Shown one piece after another: positions 8,206 through 15,287 of a DNA stretch of 64,000 bases. A model generated the notes under the pieces. The model did not search any database and had not been told where the DNA came from. It was given only the letters and a program-made list of their open reading frames with translations. The translations under genes were made by a program, and so were the position numbers. Source of the stretch: Eubacterium sp. 14-2. Lineage in GTDB: Bacteria; Bacillota; Clostridia; Lachnospirales; Lachnospiraceae. The DNA is taken from assembly GCF_000403845.2 (NCBI RefSeq), contig NZ_KE159567.1:1620911-1684910 (forward strand), read 5' to 3'. Positions within the stretch are counted from its first letter, which is position 1; the number at the start of each line of letters is the position of its first letter.

Positions 8206-8263
8206 TGCATATTTATCAAAGTGCCAATCTGTATAATGCCAGCGGATTAAGACTTACACCCTC
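8206..8263. repeat. Direct repeat copy 2 (orphan hicB 3' end)
   Basis: On the minus strand this encodes EGVSLNPLALYRLAL and a stop, a hicB C-terminus with no body attached; what precedes it does not look like HicB. It is the intact counterpart of 7544-7600 and, with it, brackets the hicAB module, pointing to duplication or recombination at the hicB 3' end. Confidence 0.8.
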
Positions 8264-8289
8264 AGGAGAAATATAAGCAGACTTCCAGG

Positions 8290-8970
8290 TCACGCATGAT
8301 TTCCGGTTTGCCAGCACCACTTTGCGATTTTCTCAATCAATGCATCATCAATGTTGCCATAAGGGATACGGATAGTTCCCTTTTCGGTTTTGTAACCCTG
8401 AAGTTCTTCCGAAAAATGTATTACGGCCTCAGGTCCCGGATACAGTCCAATGTGTTTCTTTGAAGCGGCAAAATGGAGAATATTATGCTTTTTCCAATAA
8501 GTTGGCATACTCCACGAAATACGTTCTTCCGCTTCCGGCAGTGCCCTGTGCAGGATCTGGCGGATATGCTGCAGTTCTTCCTGTTTATCCTCATCCTGGC
8601 CCAGGATATATTCATCAATCGTTTTGGGCTTTTCACCACAAAAATGGCTCTGCCCGTTTTTCTTAAATTCCCTTCCGCATTTTGGACATTTCCACATGGA
8701 TGGCTTCTCACTGTCCCTTTCCTGTAAAACAACTTCAACAATATCGCCAAAATTTTTGCCGGTCTGCCTGCGAATCTGTCCGGTAACACGAATAATGTAA
8801 CAGGGTGTGCACGTTTTTATTACCTGCCCCCTGTATGGGATGCCGTCAAAAGCAGCGTTTACCGGCAGGCGGTCTTTACCAAAAAGTTTTTTGATATCAT
8901 AAGGGACTTCTACATAAGCAGTATCCGTATCTTTATTTTGAAGTATCACTGCGCTGAATTTCAGTTCCAT
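8290..8970 (-). CDS. DUF1905 - zinc ribbon - DUF1801 (YdhG-like) protein
   Basis: A 226-aa three-part protein. Residues 1-85 (MELKFSAVILQNKDTDTAYV, then GQIRRQTG) are a DUF1905 barrel. About 95-115 is a single knuckle CPKCG-(11)-HFC resembling a C2HC zinc site. About 120-225 (ISWSMPTYWKKHNILHFAAS) is a DUF1801/YdhG-like domain related to frataxin-like iron proteins. ATG 8970 has AAAGGA upstream and starts at the DUF1905 edge, so I prefer it to 9033. The biochemical role is unknown. It is on the minus strand with the DUF1349 gene 75 bases upstream. Confidence 0.75.
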   Translation of the reverse strand: MELKFSAVILQNKDTDTAYVEVPYDIKKLFGKDRLPVNAAFDGIPYRGQVIKTCTPCYIIRVTGQIRRQTGKNFGDIVEVVLQERDSEKPSMWKCPKCGREFKKNGQSHFCGEKPKTIDEYILGQDEDKQEELQHIRQILHRALPEAEERISWSMPTYWKKHNILHFAASKKHIGLYPGPEAVIHFSEELQGYKTEKGTIRIPYGNIDDALIEKIAKWCWQTGNHA

Positions 8971-9045
8971 AACATTCCTTTCATGCCTGCTCTTCACAAC
9001 TATGTCAGGCAACGTCTCGCAATTCTCCGGCAACGATATGTTTTC

Positions 9046-9648
9046 TTAGTCCGGCTGTTGCCCGTTATGGGCAGGCCATTTACATTCCGTTATTTCCATG
9101 TGGGTAAACACAGCCTTAAAAGATGATTCTTCGGGACTGCACGCATAAATTCCAAACTGTATTGTTCCATTACCATTCCACATATGGCAGATACGCATCT
9201 GCCGGAAGGTAACACCATCTTCAGAACACTCAATACAATAGTCATCTTCCCTGCGGCTGAATCTGTACCACATTGACTTTACAGAAGCGTTTATTTCTGT
9301 TGTTGCCCAGTCGGAATAGCCATTGTTTGTGACAACGCTTCCAAGGTGCTGAAATGCTTCGTTCTCGTATTCTATCGAGCCTTTCAGCCAGTTTTCACTG
9401 TCAAGGTACATCACAATCCCACATTGGTCAAATCTGTGCTTACTTTCAAATTCTGTTTTCACAGTAAAGGAAAAGAATTTTTCATCTGTTTCCATCTGCA
9501 AAACAGGTGCATTGTCGTTTCTGAAATGATAATATGTTCTCTGCCATAAATCTGTGTGAGGATTTGTTGTAATCTCAATTTTATCATGGGAGATGGTGTA
9601 ATCCGCAGGTTTTCCTGTCCATTTTAATTTGTCTGTATTAAAATTCAT
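9046..9648 (-). CDS. DUF1349 family protein
   Basis: A 200-aa protein of the DUF1349 group, which adopts a concanavalin/lectin-like beta-sandwich (family knowledge). Visible features are DLWQRTYYHFRNDNAPVLQM, QCGIVMYLDSENWLKGSIEY and RICHMWNGNGTIQFGIYACS, typical of the family's carbohydrate-like fold. GGAGG lies six bases before the ATG. There is no signal peptide, so it is likely cytoplasmic. Ligand and reaction are unknown. Confidence 0.8.
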   Translation of the reverse strand: MNFNTDKLKWTGKPADYTISHDKIEITTNPHTDLWQRTYYHFRNDNAPVLQMETDEKFFSFTVKTEFESKHRFDQCGIVMYLDSENWLKGSIEYENEAFQHLGSVVTNNGYSDWATTEINASVKSMWYRFSRREDDYCIECSEDGVTFRQMRICHMWNGNGTIQFGIYACSPEESSFKAVFTHMEITECKWPAHNGQQPD

Positions 9649-9771
9649 ACGACTGCCTCCTTCAAACTCTACTTTAAATGATGATTTTATTTTATCACAG
9701 TTCGGAAAGAAAATCTAACTTATTCAATATTACATTTCATTTTTGATTTTAAAAATTTTCCCAAATAGAAC

Positions 9772-9800
9772 TTGTACAGGCCCTGATTCTTTGGTATAAT
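9772..9800 (+). promoter_or_regulatory. Sigma-A-type promoter of the phosphofructokinase gene
   Basis: TTGTAC (9772-9777), 17-base spacer, TATAAT (9795-9800), 48 bases before the ATG. The rest of the 9649-9848 gap is AT-rich with no gene. Confidence 0.75.
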
Positions 9801-9848
9801 ATAATCTATGAGTTTGCGAAAAGCACAAATAAACGCGGAGGTGTTAGT

Positions 9849-11096
9849 ATGAAAAAAAATGTTATCGTGGGACAGTCAGGCGGTCCTACTGCGGCCATTA
9901 ATTCAAGCCTTGCAGGGGTATACAGAACAGCAAAGGATCGTGGGGCAAAGAAAGTATACGGAATGCTGCACGGAATCCAGGGACTTCTTCAGGAACGCTA
10001 TATTGATCTTTCCGAGCATATCACAAATGAACTGGATGCAGAGCTTCTCAAGCGCACGCCGGCTGCCTATCTGGGCTCCTGTCGTTATAAACTGCCGGAA
10101 ATCCATGAGGATATGGGAGTTTATGAGAAAATATTTGAGATTTTAAATAAACTTGATATAGAGGCATTTATTTATATTGGCGGAAATGATTCCATGGATA
10201 CCATTAAGAAATTATCCGATTATGCCATCATTACCGGACAGACCGTACGGTTTATCGGATGTCCCAAGACCATTGACAACGATCTGGCGCTGACAGACCA
10301 TACGCCCGGTTACGGAAGCGCTGCAAAATATATCGGTACCTCCGTAAAAGAAATTATCTGCGACAGTTTCTGTCTGGAGTATGATAAGGGACTGGTTACC
10401 ATTATCGAGATTATGGGACGGAATGCCGGATGGCTGACAGGATCAGCAGCCCTGGCAAAAGGAGAGGACAGTACCGGCCCGGATCTGATTTATCTTCCGG
10501 AACTGCAGTTTGACCTTGAAAAATTCATTGCCAAAATCCGCAAGCTGCTGGAAAAGAAATCTTCTGTTGTGGTGGCAGTTTCTGAGGGTATTAAAGTTGC
10601 AGATGGAAAATATGTGTGTGAGCTGGGAAACAGCGTTGATTTTGTAGATGCTTTCGGGCACAAGCAGCTTTCCGGAACAGCGGCATATCTGGCTAATTTT
10701 GTAGCAGGAGAGATTGGCTGCAAGACCCGTGCCATTGAGCTGAGCACTCTGCAGCGTTCTGCTTCCCATTCTGCTTCCCGAATTGATATTCTTGAGGCAT
10801 TCCAGGTAGGCGGTGCTGCTGTGAAAGCGGCAGATGAAGGCGATACAGGCAAAATGGTAGTGCTGGAGCGTATTTCAGACGATCCTTACCAGAGTACCAC
10901 AGCCGTAAAAGATGTACATAAGATTGCAAATGATGAAAAACTGGTGCCCAGAAACTGGGTGACAAAAGACGGCACTTATGTGACAGATGAATTTGTAACT
11001 TATGTAAAGCCGCTGATACAGGGCGATGTGTCACCGGTTATGGTAGACGGAATACCGCGTCACCTGTACAAACCGGGATTTCAGGAGCAGCTGTAA
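9849..11096 (+). CDS. pfp: Pyrophosphate-type 6-phosphofructokinase
   Basis: Phosphorylates fructose 6-phosphate in glycolysis. The 415-aa length exceeds bacterial ATP-PFKs (about 320). The phosphoryl-donor motif is IGGNDSMDT, with Asp where ATP enzymes have Gly (GGDGS), and the second diagnostic motif is PKTIDNDL, with Lys where ATP enzymes have Gly (PGTIDND). Both substitutions mark PPi use in this family. MGRNAGWL is the sugar-binding segment. It has GGAGG eight bases upstream, its own promoter, and a terminator directly after. PPi could be supplied by, and shared with, the PPDK encoded later in this window. Confidence 0.88.
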   Translation: MKKNVIVGQSGGPTAAINSSLAGVYRTAKDRGAKKVYGMLHGIQGLLQERYIDLSEHITNELDAELLKRTPAAYLGSCRYKLPEIHEDMGVYEKIFEILNKLDIEAFIYIGGNDSMDTIKKLSDYAIITGQTVRFIGCPKTIDNDLALTDHTPGYGSAAKYIGTSVKEIICDSFCLEYDKGLVTIIEIMGRNAGWLTGSAALAKGEDSTGPDLIYLPELQFDLEKFIAKIRKLLEKKSSVVVAVSEGIKVADGKYVCELGNSVDFVDAFGHKQLSGTAAYLANFVAGEIGCKTRAIELSTLQRSASHSASRIDILEAFQVGGAAVKAADEGDTGKMVVLERISDDPYQSTTAVKDVHKIANDEKLVPRNWVTKDGTYVTDEFVTYVKPLIQGDVSPVMVDGIPRHLYKPGFQEQL

Positions 11097-11109
11097 GATA
11101 TGAGAATCG

Positions 11110-11153
11110 AACCCCCGAAGTATTTTGCGGTACATTCGGGGGTTTTCTTTTAT
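11110..11153 (+). terminator. Terminator after the phosphofructokinase gene
   Basis: AACCCCCGAA (11110-11119) and TTCGGGGGTT (11135-11144) form a perfect 10-bp stem followed by TTCTTTT. Confidence 0.9.
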
Positions 11154-11175
11154 CTTACAGGAAGGAACAGGAAAA

Positions 11176-12645
11176 ATGTATAACGAGACAGATTTGGATA
11201 AGATAAATTTAGATATGGAGCCGCCTGCAGGAGAACCGGACAGGCAGTATTATTTTATGGCGAAATGCCGCCGCAGCCTCCGGGAACTGGAGGAAAGAGC
11301 GGGACGTTCCTTTACGTTTTCTGTTCAGACTTTCGGCTGTCAGATGAACGCCAGGGATTCAGAAAAACTGGCGGGGATTCTGGAGACTGTAGGTTATGTG
11401 AGGGCAGACAGCGAGGAAGCAGATCTGGTGCTTTACAATACCTGTACGGTGCGGGAAAATGCCAACAATAAGGTCTGGGGGCGTCTGGGCTATCTGAACG
11501 GTTCACGAAAACGCAATCCTTACAAAAAAATTGTACTTTGCGGCTGTATGATGCAGGAACCGGAAGTGATTGAAAAGTTAAAAAAGAGTTATCCCTTTGT
11601 GAATCTGGTCTTTGGAACCCACAACATTTATAAATTTGCGGAACTGCTGTCAGCTTCCTTTGAGCAGCAGGGAATGCTGATTGATATCTGGAAAGATACA
11701 GATAAAATTGTGGAGGACTTGCCGGTAGAACGGAAATACTTTTTTAAATCAGGAGTTAATATTATGTTTGGCTGCAATAATTTCTGCAGTTACTGCATAG
11801 TGCCTTATGTGCGCGGCCGGGAGCGGAGCCGGAAACCGGAAGATATTCTGCGGGAGATTGAACAGCTTGCAGAAGACGGGGTAGTGGAGGTAATGCTGCT
11901 GGGACAGAATGTAAACTCCTATGGGAAGAACTTGAAGGAACCTTTAACTTTTGCAGAATTGCTGAGAAAAATAGAGCAGATAGAAAAAATTAAACGTATT
12001 CGGTTTATGACTTCTCACCCAAAGGATCTGTCAGATGAACTGATTGAGGTGATGGGGAAATCGAAAAAGATCTGCAAACACCTTCATCTGCCTCTCCAGT
12101 CCGGCAGCAGCCGTATTTTAAAGGAAATGAACCGTCATTATGATAAGGAGAAATATCTTGCGCTGGTGGATAAACTGCGCAGCGCAGTGCCGGATCTTGC
12201 CCTTACCACAGATATTATCGTGGGATTTCCGGGAGAAACGGAAGAAGATTTTCAGGAAACTCTGGATGTGGTACGCAGAGTGGGATATGAGAGTGCTTTT
12301 ACCTTTATTTATTCCAGACGGACCGGTACTCCTGCGGCGTCCATGGAACGGCAGGTACCGGAAGCGGTGGTAAAGGACAGGTTTGAACGTTTGCTGAAAG
12401 AAGTGCAGGAAACTGCCGCCCAAAAGGCGGGAGCTCTTACCGGAGCCACGGAGCCTGTTCTGGTGGAAGAAGTGAATGAACAGGATCAGACACTGGTAAC
12501 CGGAAGGCTGAGTAATAATTTTGTGGTACATCTCCCTGGAACCGGTGAACTGGTGGGCAGAATCGTAAACGTGAAATTAAAGGAGTGTAAAGGATTTTAT
12601 TTTTACGGAGAAATGGTGGAATCCTTTTCGGAGCCCGCAGTTTGA
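11176..12645 (+). CDS. miaB: tRNA-2-methylthio-N6-dimethylallyladenosine synthase
   Basis: Radical-SAM methylthiotransferase adding ms2 to i6A37 of tRNAs. The 489-aa protein has the N-terminal cluster-binding domain (FGCQMNARDSEKL, NTCTVRENANNK, LCGCMMQ), the radical-SAM motif CNNFCSYC within MFGCNNFCSYCIVPYVRGRE, and a C-terminal TRAM domain ending near YFYGEMVE. ATG 11176 is chosen because GGAACAGG precedes it and upstream codons lie in the terminator. It is followed 16 bases later by ruvA, so likely co-transcribed. Confidence 0.96.
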   Translation: MYNETDLDKINLDMEPPAGEPDRQYYFMAKCRRSLRELEERAGRSFTFSVQTFGCQMNARDSEKLAGILETVGYVRADSEEADLVLYNTCTVRENANNKVWGRLGYLNGSRKRNPYKKIVLCGCMMQEPEVIEKLKKSYPFVNLVFGTHNIYKFAELLSASFEQQGMLIDIWKDTDKIVEDLPVERKYFFKSGVNIMFGCNNFCSYCIVPYVRGRERSRKPEDILREIEQLAEDGVVEVMLLGQNVNSYGKNLKEPLTFAELLRKIEQIEKIKRIRFMTSHPKDLSDELIEVMGKSKKICKHLHLPLQSGSSRILKEMNRHYDKEKYLALVDKLRSAVPDLALTTDIIVGFPGETEEDFQETLDVVRRVGYESAFTFIYSRRTGTPAASMERQVPEAVVKDRFERLLKEVQETAAQKAGALTGATEPVLVEEVNEQDQTLVTGRLSNNFVVHLPGTGELVGRIVNVKLKECKGFYFYGEMVESFSEPAV

Positions 12646-12661
12646 ATGAGGAGAAAAGGTT

Positions 12662-13273
12662 ATGTATTCTTATTTGAAAGGTGAACTGGTTGAGATTCTG
12701 GATGATGTTATTGTGGTAGAAGTACATGATATCGGTTATGAGATCCATATTCCTGCCAGTATGACAGACCATTTTACCGGAACCGGCCAGAGGGTTAAAA
12801 TTTATACTTACCTTCATGTAAAAGAAGACTTAATGGAGCTGTACGGGTTTCTCACCAGAGATGACCTTAGCATCTTCCGCCTGCTGCTGGGAGTCAGCGG
12901 GATAGGTCCCAAAGGCGCGTTGGCAGTATTGTCGGTGATGACGCCGGATGATTTGCGCTTTGCAGTGCTGGGAGAGGACGCAAAGGCTATTGCAAAGGCT
13001 CCTGGAATCGGCAGCAAGACAGCACAGAGGGTAATTCTTGAATTAAAGGACCGGTTAAAGTTAGAGGATGCCCTGGAACTGAAAACTCTTCACAGGGAAC
13101 CGGAGCGGGCAGAGTCCCTTTCCGGAGTAAAGAGCGAAGCCGTTCAGGCATTAACTGCACTGGGATATTCTTCATCAGAAGCCTTAAAGTCAGTGAACAG
13201 TGTGGAACTTACGCCGGACATTACCGTAGAAGAAGTGTTAAAGTCTGCCTTAAAGCAAATGGTGCTGCTGTAG
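12662..13273 (+). CDS. ruvA: Holliday junction DNA helicase subunit RuvA
   Basis: Binds four-way junctions and loads RuvB. The 203 aa start MYSYLKGELVEI (OB domain), carry two helix-hairpin-helix motifs (LLGVSGIGPKGALAVLS and APGIGSKTAQRVILELKD), and end with the RuvB-contacting three-helix domain (EAVQALTALGYSSSEALKSV). Length is normal. AGGAGAAAAGGTT precedes the ATG. Confidence 0.97.
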   Translation: MYSYLKGELVEILDDVIVVEVHDIGYEIHIPASMTDHFTGTGQRVKIYTYLHVKEDLMELYGFLTRDDLSIFRLLLGVSGIGPKGALAVLSVMTPDDLRFAVLGEDAKAIAKAPGIGSKTAQRVILELKDRLKLEDALELKTLHREPERAESLSGVKSEAVQALTALGYSSSEALKSVNSVELTPDITVEEVLKSALKQMVLL

Positions 13274-13380
13274 CGGTTCAGCGGGAAATCTTTTAAGAAT
13301 GTTGACAGTAACACCTGTTTTGTGTTTGCTGAATGGACGGTTGAACATAAAGACAGTTTGATAAGAAAGGAACATCTTTC

Positions 13381-14373
13381 ATGGAAAAACGTGTGATTTC
13401 CACCCAGATTCAGGAAGAAGACCTGAAAATAGAGACCAGTCTGCGGCCCCAGTGGCTGGAGGAGTATATTGGACAGGAAAAAGCCAGGAAAACGCTGAAA
13501 ATTTATATCGAAGCGGCCAGACAGAGGAAAGAATCTCTGGACCATGTACTTTTCTACGGGCCTCCGGGGCTGGGAAAGACCACACTGGCCGGGATTATTG
13601 CCAATGAAATGGGAGTACATATGAAAATCACTTCCGGGCCGGCCATTGGAAAGCCTGGAGAAATGGCCGCTATTTTAAGCGGCCTGCAGGAAGGGGACAT
13701 TCTGTTTGTGGATGAAATCCACCGCCTGAACCGGCAGGTGGAAGAAGTGCTTTATCCCGCCATGGAAGATTATGTAATAGACATAATGATTGGAAAAGGA
13801 GCCAGCGCCCGTTCTATCCGTCTGGATCTGCCCCATTTTACCCTGGTAGGGGCAACCACACGGGCCGGACTCCTTTCCGCGCCTTTAAGGGATCGGTTTG
13901 GGGTGGTACATCATCTGGAATTTTACAATCCGGAGGAATTAAAAACAATTATTCTCCATTCTGCCCGGAAGCTGGATGTGGAAATTGACGAAGAAGGGGC
14001 GTTTGAGCTGGCAAGACGCTCCAGAGGTACGCCCCGGCTGGCCAACCGCCTGTTAAAGCGGGTGCGTGATTTTGCCCAGGTGAAGTACGATGGGAAAATT
14101 ACCATGGAAGTGGCAGTATTTGCACTGGATTTGCTGGAAGTGGACAAATTTGGTCTGGACCAGAACGACCGGAATATTCTGATGACCATGATAGAAAAAT
14201 TTCAGGGAGGTCCGGTGGGTCTTGAAACCCTTGCGGCCTCTCTGGGAGAAGATTCCGGAACCATTGAAGACGTGTACGAACCTTATCTGGTGAAAAACGG
14301 TTTTATTAACCGTACGCCCAAAGGACGAATGGTGACGGATTTTGCCTACGGGCACTTTGGAATTGTAAAATAA
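13381..14373 (+). CDS. ruvB: Holliday junction branch migration ATPase RuvB
   Basis: AAA+ motor that drives branch migration with RuvA. The 330 aa have Walker [10 protein letters not shown] near residue 60, Walker B FVDEIHRL, sensor 1 GATTRAG, arginine-rich [13 protein letters not shown], and the winged-helix end [15 protein letters not shown]. It is 107 bases after ruvA; the gap contains AAAGGA before the ATG and a TTGACA hexamer (13310) without a clear -10. Confidence 0.97.
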   Translation: MEKRVISTQIQEEDLKIETSLRPQWLEEYIGQEKARKTLKIYIEAARQRKESLDHVLFYGPPGLGKTTLAGIIANEMGVHMKITSGPAIGKPGEMAAILSGLQEGDILFVDEIHRLNRQVEEVLYPAMEDYVIDIMIGKGASARSIRLDLPHFTLVGATTRAGLLSAPLRDRFGVVHHLEFYNPEELKTIILHSARKLDVEIDEEGAFELARRSRGTPRLANRLLKRVRDFAQVKYDGKITMEVAVFALDLLEVDKFGLDQNDRNILMTMIEKFQGGPVGLETLAASLGEDSGTIEDVYEPYLVKNGFINRTPKGRMVTDFAYGHFGIVK

Positions 14374-14451
14374 TATTGTTTTTCTCCGGAAATCAGGTAT
14401 AATTAAGAAAGAACCGGGATGATATTTGGGTTGCGAGGAAAGGATGAATGT

Positions 14452-15213
14452 ATGTCAGCAAAAACAAGTGCAGATGTTTTAATTGGAGGAAAAATTTACA
14501 CTTTAAGCGGTTACGAGAGCGAAGACTATTTGCAGAGGGTGGCAAATTATATCAATAATAAAATAAATGAATTTGATGAGATGGAACAGTTCCGGCGTTT
14601 TCCAGGAGAAACTAAATCCACACTGGTACAGCTGAATATTGCAGACGATTATTTTAAAGCCAGAGAACAGGCAGAAAAGCTGGACCGGGATGTGAGAGAG
14701 AAAGAAAAAGAACTGTATGAGTTAAAACATGAATTAATTTCTCTCAGAATCAAAGCCGAGAGCAGTGAAAAGGCAACCACGGAACTGGAAAAGGAAAACC
14801 GCAGACTCCTTTTGAACAAGGCAAAGCTGGAATCTGCACTGGAAGACGCCCTCCTTGGCAAGGTAAAGGGACAGGTTGTTCCGGAACCGCAGGCCGACAC
14901 AGGAGAAAGAGGAAAGCAGAAGAAAACCTCCGGGGAAGGAGAGCCGGGAGGACAGAAGAAAACCTCCGGTGAGGGGGAAGCAGGCAGACAGAAAAAGACC
15001 TCCGGCGAAGGGGAAGCAGGCAGACAGAAGAAAACATCCGGTGAAGGGGAGGCCGAGGGACAGAAAAAGACGCCCGGCACAGGAGAGTCAGGGGGACAGA
15101 GGAAAGGGCCGGAACCTGTACATAGAGACAGAAAAAAACATCGGGGAGAAGAAAAACTGCCTGATGGACCAGAGGATAAAGAAGAGACAGAAAATGAAAA
15201 TCATTCCGTCTGA
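14452..15213 (+). CDS. zapA: ZapA-family cell division protein with a repeat-bearing tail
   Basis: ZapA cross-links FtsZ filaments at midcell. Residues 1-70 (ADVLIGGKIYTLSGYESEDY, then VANYINNKI) are the ZapA domain, and about 75-140 form a long coiled coil (EQAEKLDRDVREKEKELYEL). Unlike usual ZapA proteins of 80-130 aa, this one has 253 aa: residues 156-216 are five 12-residue repeats (QKKTSGEGE plus three residues), followed by a charged tail. ATG 14452 begins at the domain and is preceded by GAGGAAAGG; the frame to 14419 is upstream. A terminator follows. Confidence 0.85.
   Translation: MSAKTSADVLIGGKIYTLSGYESEDYLQRVANYINNKINEFDEMEQFRRFPGETKSTLVQLNIADDYFKAREQAEKLDRDVREKEKELYELKHELISLRIKAESSEKATTELEKENRRLLLNKAKLESALEDALLGKVKGQVVPEPQADTGERGKQKKTSGEGEPGGQKKTSGEGEAGRQKKTSGEGEAGRQKKTSGEGEAEGQKKTPGTGESGGQRKGPEPVHRDRKKHRGEEKLPDGPEDKEETENENHSV
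14917..15102 (+). repeat. 36-bp tandem repeat inside zapA
   Basis: Five in-frame 36-bp units (starts 14917, 14953, 14989, 15025, 15061) each encode QKKTSGEGE-like 12-mers, and the last is most diverged (QKKTPGTGESGG). Units 2-4 are nearly identical at the DNA level, indicating recent expansion. Confidence 0.88.
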
Positions 15214-15257
15214 AAAAAGGTGGCTCATGACAGGCAAAGTCGTTTGAGTCACTTTTT
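15213..15257 (+). terminator. Terminator after zapA
   Basis: AAAAAGGTGGCTCA-like left arm (15213-15226) pairs with TGAGTCACTTTTT (15245-15257) with one bulge and a run of five T. Confidence 0.75.
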
Positions 15258-15287
15258 ATCGCAGGTGAACTTTTTAAGGAGAAAAAT

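Noticed and set aside
11146-11163. Another copy of the AGGAAA hairpin family upstream of miaB
   Set aside because: Only one arm (TATCTTACAGGAA) is present and nothing nearby pairs with it.
14917-15102. Possible CRISPR array
   Set aside because: The 36-bp units are contiguous, in frame, have no spacers, and encode a repeat tail of ZapA.
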